From: Flavobacteriaceae bacterium
GTDB lineage: Bacteria; Bacteroidota; Bacteroidia; Flavobacteriales; Flavobacteriaceae
Direction of reading: 5' to 3'
Assembly (NCBI GenBank): GCA_021647405.1
Contig: JAKIUU010000004.1
Coordinates: 1 to 64,000 of the forward strand
DNA length: 64,000 nucleotides
Below, piece by piece: positions 44,941-53,213 of this stretch. A model generated the notes under the pieces. It was not told where the DNA came from and did no database searches. It was given only the letters and a program-made list of their open reading frames with translations. Position 1 is the first letter of the stretch. Each line of letters opens with the position of its first letter. Both the position numbers and the translations under genes were made by a program.

Positions 44941-46794
44941 TTATGTTTCAATTTCATTCACTTCAATTTTTAAATTATTAACTATAAATTTTTGCCTATC
45001 AGGTGTATTTTTACCCATGTAAAATCCGAGTAATTGCTCAATACTCACTTCTTTATCTAGCATTACAGGTTCTAACCTTATGTCGTTGCCAATAAAGTAT
45101 TTAAACTCGTTGGGCGATATTTCTCCAAGTCCTTTAAATCGGGTTATTTCTGGTTTGCCACTTAATTTATTTAGAGCATTCCGTTTTTCTGTATCAGAAT
45201 AGCAATAGATGGTTTCTTTTTTATTGCGAACGCGAAAAAGAGGTGTTTCTAAAATGTATAAATGCCCTTCTTTTATAAGCTCAGGAAAAAATTGCAAGAA
45301 AAAAGTGATAAGAAGTAAGCGGATATGCATGCCATCTACATCGGCATCGGTAGCTATTATGATGTTGTTATAGCGTAGATTTTCAATGCCATCTTCAATA
45401 TTTAAAGCGGCTTGTAAAAGATTAAATTCTTCGTTTTCGTACACAATTTTTTTGGAAAGCCCATAGGCATTTAAAGGTTTTCCTTTTAAGCTAAAAACAG
45501 CTTGTGTATTAACGTTTCTTGATTTTGTGATAGAACCACTGGCCGAATCGCCCTCGGTTATAAATAGCGAGCTGTCTAAACGCAAATCCTTTTTCATATC
45601 GGTCATATGAATCCGACAATCGCGCAATTTTTTGTTGTGTAAGTTCGATTTTTTAGCGCGGTCTTTTGCCAATTTTCTGATGCCTGATAATTCTTTGCGT
45701 TCTTTTTCTGCTTGAACAATTTTTTTGAGAATCTTTTCGGCAGTTTCTGGATTTTTATGGAGGTAATTATCAAACTTGGTTTTAAGAAAATCGTTTATAT
45801 AGGTTCTTACCGTAGGCAAATCGCCACCCATATCTGTTGAGCCTAGTTTTGTTTTAGTCTGGCTTTCAAAAACAGGTTCGAGTACTTTTATACTGATGGC
45901 TGCCACTATAGATTTGCGAATATCGGAAGCATCGTAATTTTTGCCAAAAAAGTTTCTTACAGTAGCCACAATAGCTTCTCTAAAAGCTATCTGATGTGTG
46001 CCTCCTTGTGTGGTATTTTGACCGTTTACAAAGGAATGGTATTCTTCGCTGTACTGTGCTTTACTGTGGGTTAGGGCTACCTCAATATCTTCTCCAAGTA
46101 AATGAATTATGGGGTAAAGGCGGTCATTTTCAGAGATTTTTTCATCGAGTAAGTCTTTTAATCCAAATTCTGAATGGTACTTTTCGCCATTAAAGACAAT
46201 GCCCAATCCTGTGTTTAAATAGACATAATTTTTGAGCATTTTGACAATGTACTCATGCCGGTATTTGTATTTTTTAAAAATAATCTCATCGGGAATAAAG
46301 GTAACTTTTGTTCCTTTTCTTGTTGATGATTGTTGGATGGGGTCTTGTGCTTTTAATTCGCCGAGTTCAAAAGTAGCACTGGTCATTTTTTCGTCTCTAA
46401 AAGACTGCACTTTAAAATAAGACGACAGCGCATTTACAGCTTTTGTACCCACACCATTTAATCCCACAGATTTTTTAAATGCCTTTGTGTCGTATTTTCC
46501 ACCCGTATTCATTTTTGAAACAACATCTATAACTTTGCCTAGCGGAATACCACGTCCATAATCCCGAACAGTTACCAGCGTGTCTTTAACAGTTACTTCG
46601 ATTGTTTTTCCGGCTCCCATAACATACTCGTCAATAGAATTGTCTATAACTTCTTTGATAAGGATATAAATGCCATCATCGGCCGAAGAGCCATCGCCTA
46701 ATTTGCCGATATACATACCGGGTCGCATGCGGATATGTTCTTTCCAATCGAGCGATTTAATATTTTCTTCTGTATAAGAAGTTTGTTTTGACAT
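44941..46794 (-). CDS. parE: DNA topoisomerase IV subunit B
   Basis: ParE is the ATPase subunit. The 617-residue protein has the GHKL ATP site (IKEVIDNSIDEYVMG with the Asn/Asp pair, VRDYGRGIPLG, GLNGVGTKAVNALS), a transducer domain, and the TOPRIM part with LFITEGDSASGSITKSRN, FSLKGKPLNAYG and IIATDADVDGMHIRLLLITF, ending with RFKGLGEISPNEFK. It belongs to the shorter ParE-type group without the insertion found in some GyrB. It starts the minus-strand run parE, small membrane protein, parC. Confidence 0.94.
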   Translation of the reverse strand: MSKQTSYTEENIKSLDWKEHIRMRPGMYIGKLGDGSSADDGIYILIKEVIDNSIDEYVMGAGKTIEVTVKDTLVTVRDYGRGIPLGKVIDVVSKMNTGGKYDTKAFKKSVGLNGVGTKAVNALSSYFKVQSFRDEKMTSATFELGELKAQDPIQQSSTRKGTKVTFIPDEIIFKKYKYRHEYIVKMLKNYVYLNTGLGIVFNGEKYHSEFGLKDLLDEKISENDRLYPIIHLLGEDIEVALTHSKAQYSEEYHSFVNGQNTTQGGTHQIAFREAIVATVRNFFGKNYDASDIRKSIVAAISIKVLEPVFESQTKTKLGSTDMGGDLPTVRTYINDFLKTKFDNYLHKNPETAEKILKKIVQAEKERKELSGIRKLAKDRAKKSNLHNKKLRDCRIHMTDMKKDLRLDSSLFITEGDSASGSITKSRNVNTQAVFSLKGKPLNAYGLSKKIVYENEEFNLLQAALNIEDGIENLRYNNIIIATDADVDGMHIRLLLITFFLQFFPELIKEGHLYILETPLFRVRNKKETIYCYSDTEKRNALNKLSGKPEITRFKGLGEISPNEFKYFIGNDIRLEPVMLDKEVSIEQLLGFYMGKNTPDRQKFIVNNLKIEVNEIET

Positions 46795-46923
46795 AGATAG
46801 ATTGTAGATTCTTAAAAGAAGGCTAATTTACTTAATGGTAGCGTTATTTAAAAAGATAAACTTAAAAAATTATTAACAGTTTTGGGCTGTTTTCAATAAA
46901 AAATAAAGAATTAATTTACTTTT

Positions 46924-49473
46924 TTAAAAATTGACTCTAAATACAAAATTACTTATTCTTTCTAGAGATACTTTATCGGCAGATTTGATTTGATTTGTAC
47001 TGCTGTCTATGTAGAAATCGCGGCTTAATATATTTTGTTTATTTAGAATATTAAGATACGATAAGCCAACATTGGCTTTTATGTTTTTTGTTTTTGAAAG
47101 ATTAAAATTATAGGTAGTCGAAAAATCTAACCTACTGTAAATAGGTAGGTTAAAATTATTTATACCATCGGTTTGCAATGCAGGATTACCACTGCTATTG
47201 GTTACTATGGCAATGGCTTTTGAGTAAGGCTTGCCAGAATGCCACCGCCATCCTAAAGCAAAATCAAAATGTTTCCATTTGTAAGTTTGCGACCAATAAA
47301 AATTGTGCTTGATGTTTGAATTGCCAGGAAAATAGGTGTAATCATTAATTCCTTTGAACTTATTTTGGGTATCATCAAAAGTGTAACTAAGCCATGAGGT
47401 ATAGTTTCTAAACTCTTTTTTTATGTAAAAGTCAAAACCTTTTATTTTGCTTTTTCCGCTATGAGCGTCATTGTCAAATACGTCAGAAAAACCAAAATTT
47501 AAAGTGACAAGCCCTTTTACATTTTTAATATATGTATCCACATCAATATGCCATTTGTTTTTTACATACGAAAAACCAAAGGTGTATTGTGAAGCAGTAA
47601 TTATTGGAAAAGTGCTGTTATTTGAAAGCGACCAGAGTCTATTTTCAAGAGATAATCCACTTTCAATGGTTTCATCAATTTGGCTTAAGGCCTGTGTTTT
47701 AAACTCACCCGTTACATTTAGTAGCAGATGTGGCGTTAGGTATTTTCCTATATTTATACGAGGCTCTAAGTAGATTTTTTGAAAATTCTGATAATAGTTT
47801 GCCCGCAGACCAATATTTACGTTAAAATTGTTTTTTGTATGCGATTCAAAAGAAGTATATAGGGCATGTGTATTTAAAATCTGGGCATTTTGGTCTTCTC
47901 TTAAATCACCATTGTTATTAACTAAAAAGAGGTAAGAGATGTCTTTATTTGAAAACTGATAACCACTGTTTAATGTTGTATTGGTATTAATCTTAAAAGA
48001 TGTGTGGTATGATAATCCAAAATCTTTAACTTCATTTTTTTTGGCAAAAATTTCTTCTTCTCCTTTAAATTTATTGTAACGCAAATAGTATTTGGAGTAA
48101 TAACCTTTTAAATTTTGCGTGAACTTAGCGTTCCATTTTTTGTACCATTTAAAACTGTAGCCCTTATTGTCTGTTTCTAAAAAATCATTAAATGAAAGGT
48201 TGTTTTCGTTGTCTGTTTCATTATCTTTTATTTCTTTAACACCAAACTCTAATTTATTAACCAAAGCCAAACTACTTATGGTTAAAGAGTTTCCCTTGCT
48301 AAATTTATAAATTCCTTTTAAATTATAATCTGTGAAAAAAAAATCGCTATTGGTACTTAGTAAGGTATTGGCTTGCGTGTTTTTGAAAATAATATCGGAA
48401 GTTTCATGATATGTTTTGCTTTGATATATGTCAGTAAACGAACGTCTTAAAGATCCAATTACACTAAATTTATCTTTTATAATTGGTAGTTTTATATAAG
48501 CATCGGCCGCAATGAGGTTTATACCACTACCTGCGTGTAATTTTGACTGAATAGAATCGCTGGTTTTGATATCAATAACGCTTGAAATTCGGTCTCCATA
48601 TTGTGCGTTTGTACCCTTATTTATAAAATTAATTTCTTTTGTTATATAGGGGTTAAAAGGCGAAAATGCTCCAAATAAATGACCGCTGTGATACACTTTA
48701 ATACCGTCCCAAATAACCAAATTTTGATCGGGTGTGCCACCTCTTACATGAAGCCCTGTGGCGGTTTCATTTGGACTATTAACCCCTGGTAAAAGTTGTA
48801 TACTTTGAAATAAATCGGGTTCTGTAAGCCCTGCTAGAACGCCCATTTTTTTTGGTGAAATAAGAAAGGAACCCGTACTTGTTTTATCAATGCCATTGGT
48901 TAGGTAATTTTTTATAACAATGGTTGCAATTTGTTCGCTTTTTTCACTTAGGATGATATCGGCACAATCGTTTTGAAATAAAAATTTTGCTTGAATGGTT
49001 TTGGTTGTAAATCCCAGATATTGTAAGTTAATAAATGTGCCTGCTTTAAGATTATTGATTTTAAAGTGGCCATTTTCATCAGTTATTATCCCTTTGTTAT
49101 TAAATATAATCGTGGCACCAGATAAGGGTGTCATTTTTTCATTTTTTAGCGTGCCACAAATGTTTATTGAATCGCTGTCATTAATTTTTCTAATGGCAAT
49201 AAATTTATCCGATAGAATCTCAAAAATCAAAGAGGTTTCTGATGAAAGCGACTTTAAAAAGAAAAGCAATGGTTTTTTTGTGCCCGATAAATTTACAACT
49301 TGATTGGCTACATCTTTTGATTGAAATGAAAAGTGTACGTCAAATTTTTTTTCCAAAAAAACAATAACTTCTGTAAGTGCTTTATTTTTAAAGCTTACAG
49401 AAGCTAATTTTCTTTGTTGGGGATAGGCAAAAAGAGTGAATAAGAAGAAGACACAAACTAATTTTATCCGCAT
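46924..49473 (-). CDS. TonB-dependent receptor with STN signalling domain (FecA-like)
   Basis: The 849-residue outer-membrane receptor has a signal peptide (1-19), then an STN domain (about 25-95: LASVSFKNKALTEVIVFLEK, VNLSGTKKPLLFFLKSLSSE) of the kind that touches FecR in the periplasm, a carboxypeptidase-D-like repeat (about 103-180), a plug with GLTEPDLFQSIQLLPGVNSP and LHVRGGTPDQNLVIWDGIKV, and a barrel ending SNFVFRVNF. It follows fecR by 2 bp in a fecI-fecR-receptor operon. The ligand is unknown; genes for siderophore synthesis or SusD are absent. Its expression is probably induced by its own ligand through the sigma/anti-sigma pair. Confidence 0.92.
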   Translation of the reverse strand: MRIKLVCVFFLFTLFAYPQQRKLASVSFKNKALTEVIVFLEKKFDVHFSFQSKDVANQVVNLSGTKKPLLFFLKSLSSETSLIFEILSDKFIAIRKINDSDSINICGTLKNEKMTPLSGATIIFNNKGIITDENGHFKINNLKAGTFINLQYLGFTTKTIQAKFLFQNDCADIILSEKSEQIATIVIKNYLTNGIDKTSTGSFLISPKKMGVLAGLTEPDLFQSIQLLPGVNSPNETATGLHVRGGTPDQNLVIWDGIKVYHSGHLFGAFSPFNPYITKEINFINKGTNAQYGDRISSVIDIKTSDSIQSKLHAGSGINLIAADAYIKLPIIKDKFSVIGSLRRSFTDIYQSKTYHETSDIIFKNTQANTLLSTNSDFFFTDYNLKGIYKFSKGNSLTISSLALVNKLEFGVKEIKDNETDNENNLSFNDFLETDNKGYSFKWYKKWNAKFTQNLKGYYSKYYLRYNKFKGEEEIFAKKNEVKDFGLSYHTSFKINTNTTLNSGYQFSNKDISYLFLVNNNGDLREDQNAQILNTHALYTSFESHTKNNFNVNIGLRANYYQNFQKIYLEPRINIGKYLTPHLLLNVTGEFKTQALSQIDETIESGLSLENRLWSLSNNSTFPIITASQYTFGFSYVKNKWHIDVDTYIKNVKGLVTLNFGFSDVFDNDAHSGKSKIKGFDFYIKKEFRNYTSWLSYTFDDTQNKFKGINDYTYFPGNSNIKHNFYWSQTYKWKHFDFALGWRWHSGKPYSKAIAIVTNSSGNPALQTDGINNFNLPIYSRLDFSTTYNFNLSKTKNIKANVGLSYLNILNKQNILSRDFYIDSSTNQIKSADKVSLERISNFVFRVNF

Positions 49474-49475
49474 TT

Positions 49476-50381
49476 TTATTTTTTAGACAGTAAAACTTTA
49501 TTTTTTTTAATGTTGTAATTAAAGTTTAAAGGTACAAAAATAGATTTTAAAGCAATGTCTATATTATTATTGTCGAAACTGGCTGTTAAGAGCAAGTTTT
49601 TATCAATATTTGATGCGTCAATATCTATTTTAAACTGACTTTCTAAATCGTTTATTATAATAAATAAAGGGGTGTTTTGATAGGTGTTTATACCATTTAC
49701 CCACGAAGGTTTGTTTTTTAGTATATGCCATTTAGACATTGTGTCTTTAGCAAATTGAAAGGCATTTCCTTTGGTAAGGATGGTGCGTTTCCCATTTATA
49801 ACTACTTCAACTTTCCCTTCAAAACAGACAACTTTTAAATAGTTTTTATTTGTTTTAACATTAAAATGGGTGCCTAAAACTTTAACAATACCCATATTTG
49901 TTTTAACTATAAAAGTAGTGCCATGGGTCACTTCAAAATAGGCTTCGCCAATGAGGTTAATTACCCTACTTTTAGCCCAAGATCTTTTATTATAACTTAA
50001 AGTTGATTTGGCATTGAGTCTAATATAAGTGCCGTCTTCTAGATTAAAAGCAGTATGTTGTCCATAACTTGTACTAAGTGTGGTGTCTGAAAAAACAAAT
50101 AAGTAAGCTACCAATAGTAGGGCTACAGATGCTGCAGCACTAAAAACCCAACTAGGGACTAAACGGATGATCTTTGTTTCTTGACTTTTAGTTTTAGATT
50201 TGATTCTTTTTAACATGGCTTCTGAATCAAATTTTGGGGCTTCAAATTTTTCTAAATTAATTTTTATTTTATTATAGGCCTCAAATTCAGCACTTCCAAT
50301 CAAAGATTTAAATTCTTTATCGGTTATTTCATTATTTAGCCATTTAGCTAAATAATTGTTATTCATATTATTATCTTTCAT
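49476..50381 (-). CDS. FecR-family anti-sigma factor
   Basis: FecR proteins span the inner membrane and control the partner ECF sigma factor in response to a loaded receptor. The 301-residue product has a cytosolic N-terminal part (ITDKEFKSLIGSAEFEAYNK), one membrane helix (about 79-96, SWVFSAAASVALLLVAYLFV), the FecR domain (about 105-205: FNLEDGTYIRLNAKSTLSYN, RVINLIGEAYFEVTHGTTFI, VKVLGTHFNVKTNKNYLKVV) and a C-terminal DUF4974-like STN-type domain (about 230-300, with TYQNTPLFIIINDLESQFKI). It is between the sigma and receptor genes. Confidence 0.92.
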   Translation of the reverse strand: MKDNNMNNNYLAKWLNNEITDKEFKSLIGSAEFEAYNKIKINLEKFEAPKFDSEAMLKRIKSKTKSQETKIIRLVPSWVFSAAASVALLLVAYLFVFSDTTLSTSYGQHTAFNLEDGTYIRLNAKSTLSYNKRSWAKSRVINLIGEAYFEVTHGTTFIVKTNMGIVKVLGTHFNVKTNKNYLKVVCFEGKVEVVINGKRTILTKGNAFQFAKDTMSKWHILKNKPSWVNGINTYQNTPLFIIINDLESQFKIDIDASNIDKNLLLTASFDNNNIDIALKSIFVPLNFNYNIKKNKVLLSKK

Positions 50382-50440
50382 TTGATACCAATTTATTATT
50401 AGGTTTCAGTTATGAAACAAGCTAAGCCCTTAATACCCTA

Positions 50441-50944
50441 CTATATATTCCCAATTTTTTCTCTAACATATTTTAAGGCGTTGTGCATTCGTTTTTCGAC
50501 AGCTTTCACTGAAAGGTTTAATAATTCAGCTATTTCTTTATAAGTTTTCTTTTCGATTCTATTTAACAAAAAAACTTCGCGCTGGCCATCGGGTAAATTA
50601 GAGAGTGTCGTTTGAAGTTTATCCATATACTCTTTTTCTAGTAAAATAAATTCAGGTGTTTCGATATTGGTATCGCTTTGCGGAATTTTTTTGTATCTTA
50701 AAACGACCTTTTCATGATTTTTTTCATTTAAAAACATATTGGTAGAAATAGTAAACAAAAAAGATTTTGCTTTTTCTAAAACCACATCGGCACATTTTTG
50801 CCACAGTTTAATAAAAGATTCTTGCACAATATCTTCGGCAGATTCTAAATTACCAAATTTATAATACAAATAGTTACGTAAATCTTTTGCATGTTTATTA
50901 TAGAGACTTTCGTAAACGGCAGGCTTGCATACTGAATTTGTCAT
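50441..50944 (-). CDS. ECF sigma factor, FecI-like
   Basis: This is a 167-residue sigma-70 family protein with region 2 (ESLYNKHAKDLRNYLYYKFG, ESAEDIVQESFIKLWQKCAD) and region 4 (LSNLPDGQREVFLLNRIEKK, TYKEIAELLNLSVKAVEKRM) and no regions 1 or 3, as in ECF factors. Being upstream of fecR and an STN-type receptor, it is the output of a cell-surface signalling system. Its target promoters are not known, but a duplicated bipartite motif in the adjacent 545-bp gap is a good candidate (see 51084 and 51417). Confidence 0.93.
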   Translation of the reverse strand: MTNSVCKPAVYESLYNKHAKDLRNYLYYKFGNLESAEDIVQESFIKLWQKCADVVLEKAKSFLFTISTNMFLNEKNHEKVVLRYKKIPQSDTNIETPEFILLEKEYMDKLQTTLSNLPDGQREVFLLNRIEKKTYKEIAELLNLSVKAVEKRMHNALKYVREKIGNI

Positions 50945-51083
50945 TAACTTAATTTGAAAAGGTTGACTTAAAAACCAAAATTAAAAAAAATAAGGTATAT
51001 ACCTACTTTTTTAATAGATAATTGTATCAAAATATACACGTAAATTTTATGTATTTATTTCTGTCAAAAAATTAAATTTTAAA

Positions 51084-51117
51084 AAAGGTAGGGTAATTTG
51101 TTGCTAGCCTGTTTTAT
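51084..51117 (+). promoter_or_regulatory. ECF-type promoter candidate, copy 1
   Basis: AAAGGTAGGGTAA (51084-51096), 13 nt, TGTTTTAT (51110-51117). Both blocks and the spacing are identical in copy 2, 333 bp downstream, while the spacer bases mostly differ, which marks a two-part recognition site and not a simple duplication. Downstream lies a short stretch ended by a hairpin at 51183. Confidence 0.6.
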
Positions 51118-51182
51118 AATTGAAGCATGAATAATGCAGATAAAATTAAGAGTAATTAATGTTTTTTTGAATTATGTTAGCT

Positions 51183-51215
51183 AAAAGGGAAGGTATGAAA
51201 ACCCTCCCTTTTTTT
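51183..51215 (+). terminator. Terminator-like hairpin 1
   Basis: AAAAGGGAAGG (51183-51193) pairs with CCCTCCCTTTT (51202-51212) with one mismatch, followed by a T-run to 51215. It would end a transcript of about 90 nt starting from promoter copy 1. Confidence 0.72.
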
Positions 51216-51258
51216 AAAGAGAATTAAATTTAGAGTTTTATAATTTGTTAGGTTGGTT

Positions 51259-51290
51259 AAAAAGAGGGACATGAAGGTTCCTCTTTTTTT
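51259..51290 (+). terminator. Terminator-like hairpin 2
   Basis: AAAAAGAGGGAC (51259-51270) pairs with GTTCCTCTTTTT (51277-51288), 12 bp with one G-U pair, loop ATGAAG, followed by T to 51290. Tandem with hairpin 1. Confidence 0.7.
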
Positions 51291-51416
51291 ATGGCATTAT
51301 AAGTAAGGAGTAAAGACTTATATTTTAAATAATAATTTAACCGAGAAGCCTTCCTAGATATGATGCGTTGCGTTTTTTGTTGTAATTGCCATTTCTATAA
51401 AAATAAAATCTTTATT

Positions 51417-51450
51417 AAAGGTAGGGTAAATTTTAGACTACTTGTTTTAT
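51417..51450 (+). promoter_or_regulatory. ECF-type promoter candidate, copy 2, upstream of the Trx-ApbE cassette
   Basis: AAAGGTAGGGTAA (51417-51429), 13 nt, TGTTTTAT (51443-51450), 39 bp before the ATG of the thioredoxin-like gene. The layout of a GG-rich -35 block and AT-rich -10 block suits an ECF sigma factor; the fecI-like gene next door is the obvious reader. No TAnnTTTG primary-sigma element is present in this position. Confidence 0.65.
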
Positions 51451-51489
51451 TGACGTAACACAATAGTTAAACATTTAAAAAATAGAATA

Positions 51490-51939
51490 ATGAAAAAATT
51501 GACATTTATAAGCCTTTTGCTAATTAGTTTTAACTCTATAGCCCAAGTAAGTTATGCCAAAGATTTAAATGAGGCAAAGACTTTGGCATCAAAAGAAGGA
51601 AAAACTATCATGATTGTTTTTTCAGGTTCAGATTGGTGTGTGCCTTGTATGCGGTTAGAGAAAGAAATATTGAGTCAACCCGCATTTGAAAATTTTGAGG
51701 CAAAAAAAATTGTGCTTTTAAAAGCCGATTTTCCATCGCGAAACAAGAACAAAAAGCTGATAAGCCAAAAACAACAGGCTAGTAATGCTAAGTTATTCGA
51801 AAAATACAACCAGAAAGGTATTTTTCCTTTGGTTGTTCTGCTAAATAGTGAAGGGAAAATTATAGCCGAAACAAGTTATAAAAAAATGAGCTCAGGCGAT
51901 TACGCCTCTTATATTGACAATTTAATTAGTTCTAAATAA
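51490..51939 (+). CDS. Exported thioredoxin-like protein
   Basis: The 149-residue protein has a signal peptide (1-18, ending SIAQ) and a thioredoxin fold with the redox pair in GSDWCVPCMRLEKEILSQPA (CVPC, about residues 53-56) and the cis-Pro region GIFPLVVLLNSEGKII. It resembles the DUF255/thioredoxin_7 group more than DsbA or TlpA. As first gene of the cassette it may reduce or load a thiol on a partner in the periplasm, with the Cys-containing tail of the DUF4266 lipoprotein an attractive substrate (inference). Confidence 0.88.
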   Translation: MKKLTFISLLLISFNSIAQVSYAKDLNEAKTLASKEGKTIMIVFSGSDWCVPCMRLEKEILSQPAFENFEAKKIVLLKADFPSRNKNKKLISQKQQASNAKLFEKYNQKGIFPLVVLLNSEGKIIAETSYKKMSSGDYASYIDNLISSK

Positions 51940-51975
51940 TCTCAACTAAGAAAACAATCTAAACAACACCTAGAA

Positions 51976-52965
51976 GTGAGACTTAGAATCATTTTAGCCA
52001 CCTTAATATTTTGTATTAGCCAGCAATTGACTGCGCAAATTCAAGAATACAAAAAATCGTTAAAATTAATGGGCAGCGGTTTTGAAATAATTGTTTTAGC
52101 CAATAATCAGAAACAAGGGGATGTGTATATTGATGTGGCTGTAGCCGAAATAAAAAGAATTGAAAATATTATTTCGTCGTGGTCACCAACTTCAGAAACT
52201 TCAGAAATAAATAGAAATGCTGGTATAAGACCAGTAAAAGTTAGTGTAGAGTTGTTTAATTTAATCAAAAGAGCCATCAATATTTCAAAACTTACCGATG
52301 GCGCCTTTGATATAAGTTATGCTTCGATGGATAAAATCTGGAAATTTGATGGCAGTATGACCAAAATGCCCTCTGTAGAATCCATAAAACAATCCGTTTC
52401 AAAAGTAGGGTATCAAAATATTATTCTCAACAAAAACAACAACACTGTCTTTTTAAAATTAAAAGGCATGAAAATAGGTTTTGGAGCTATTGGCAAAGGT
52501 TATGCTGCCGATAAGTCTAAATATTTATTACAAAAAATGGGTGTCAAAGCAGGTGTTATAAATGCTTCTGGCGACATGAATACTTGGGGTTTACAACCCA
52601 ATGGAAAGCCTTGGCGGGTAGGTATTACCAATCCTGTAAACAAGCAAAAAGTTTTTTCGTGGTTTAATTTAACAGACGATGCTGTTGTTACTTCAGGCAA
52701 TTACGAAAAATATGTAAAATTTAACGGGATTACTTATACACATATAATAGATCCCAGAACAGGATATCCTGCTCATGGAATTTATAGCGCCACAGTTTTC
52801 AGCAAAAGCGCCGAATTAAGTGATGCTTTGGCGACTTCCATTTTTGTAATGGGTATTGATACGGGTTTAGATTTTGTAAATCAATTAAACGGCGTAGAGT
52901 GTGTTTTGGTAGATGAAAATCTAAAATTACACTTTTCGAATAAATTAAAAACAAATAAATATTAA
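51976..52965 (+). CDS. apbE: FAD:protein FMN transferase (ApbE family)
   Basis: ApbE attaches FMN covalently to Ser/Thr of exported redox proteins, using FAD and Mg. The 329-residue protein starts at a GTG, which begins a fitting signal peptide (MRLRIILATLIFCISQQLTA). Core motifs: SEINRNAGIRPVKVSVELFN, LTDGAFDISYASMDKIWKFD, MKIGFGAIGKGYAADKSKYL, INASGDMNTWGLQPNGKPWR and the metal/flavin site THIIDPRTGYPAHGIYSATV. No classical flavin-acceptor motif (DgxxSGAT type) is seen in the neighbouring genes, so its target may be elsewhere or unusual. The next gene begins 2 bp after its stop codon. Confidence 0.93.
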   Translation: MRLRIILATLIFCISQQLTAQIQEYKKSLKLMGSGFEIIVLANNQKQGDVYIDVAVAEIKRIENIISSWSPTSETSEINRNAGIRPVKVSVELFNLIKRAINISKLTDGAFDISYASMDKIWKFDGSMTKMPSVESIKQSVSKVGYQNIILNKNNNTVFLKLKGMKIGFGAIGKGYAADKSKYLLQKMGVKAGVINASGDMNTWGLQPNGKPWRVGITNPVNKQKVFSWFNLTDDAVVTSGNYEKYVKFNGITYTHIIDPRTGYPAHGIYSATVFSKSAELSDALATSIFVMGIDTGLDFVNQLNGVECVLVDENLKLHFSNKLKTNKY

Positions 52966-52967
52966 AG

Positions 52968-53189
52968 ATGAATAGAGTACAAAAAATAATGGCCTTAGCA
53001 ATATTAATAGGGGCAACCCTAAGCAGTTGCAGTTCTGTTAAAGCTTACGAACGCGCTAAACTTAATGACAAAGAAATGGTATTGACCCCAAAGTTATCAG
53101 CACTTTACGAATTGCAATTTCATACTTATAGAGAAGCGGCTTCAGGTGCCAATGGTGGTAAAACGGGTGGTGGCTGTGGCTGCAATTAA
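52968..53189 (+). CDS. DUF4266 small lipoprotein with GGGCGCN C-terminus
   Basis: This is a 73-residue product with lipoprotein signal ATLSSC (lipid-modified Cys21), leaving a mature chain of 53 residues: ERAKLNDKEMVLTPKLSALY, then ELQFHTYREAASGANGGKTG and a terminal GGGCGCN. I recognise it as the DUF4266 family, in which the glycine/cysteine end is conserved as I recall. The two cysteines at the very end could bind metal, carry a modification or form a disulfide with the thioredoxin-like partner. It lies 2 bp after apbE and 24 bp before the DUF3570 gene. Confidence 0.85.
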   Translation: MNRVQKIMALAILIGATLSSCSSVKAYERAKLNDKEMVLTPKLSALYELQFHTYREAASGANGGKTGGGCGCN

Positions 53190-53213
53190 TAAAATATATT
53201 ATTTAAAAAACAA

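Larger units (their letters stand above)
50945..51489. other. 545-bp gap between fecI and the Trx-ApbE cassette: promoter pair and two hairpins
   Basis: No ORF of credible size lies here. Contents in order: AGGTATATACCT palindrome near 50993 close to the fecI start; a first copy of a bipartite promoter-like motif (51084-51117); a ten-codon frame at 51127 (MNNADKIKSN) of doubtful meaning; two terminator-like hairpins (51183-51215, 51259-51290); about 120 bp without recognised content; and a second motif copy (51417-51450) ahead of the thioredoxin-like gene. The two hairpins are preceded by related text (TTATGTTAGCTAAAAGGG and TTTGTTAGGTTGGTTAAAAA). Confidence 0.7.

Noticed and set aside
46855..46885. 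Weak hairpin AACAG/CTGTT after the STN-type receptor gene
   Set aside because: Only a five-base stem with a poor T-run in the right direction; not reliable as a terminator.
52968..53189. Flavin-acceptor site in the DUF4266 lipoprotein (SGAN)
   Set aside because: ApbE acceptors carry Thr or Ser at the fourth position of the motif; Asn cannot accept FMN by the known chemistry, so I do not claim it.
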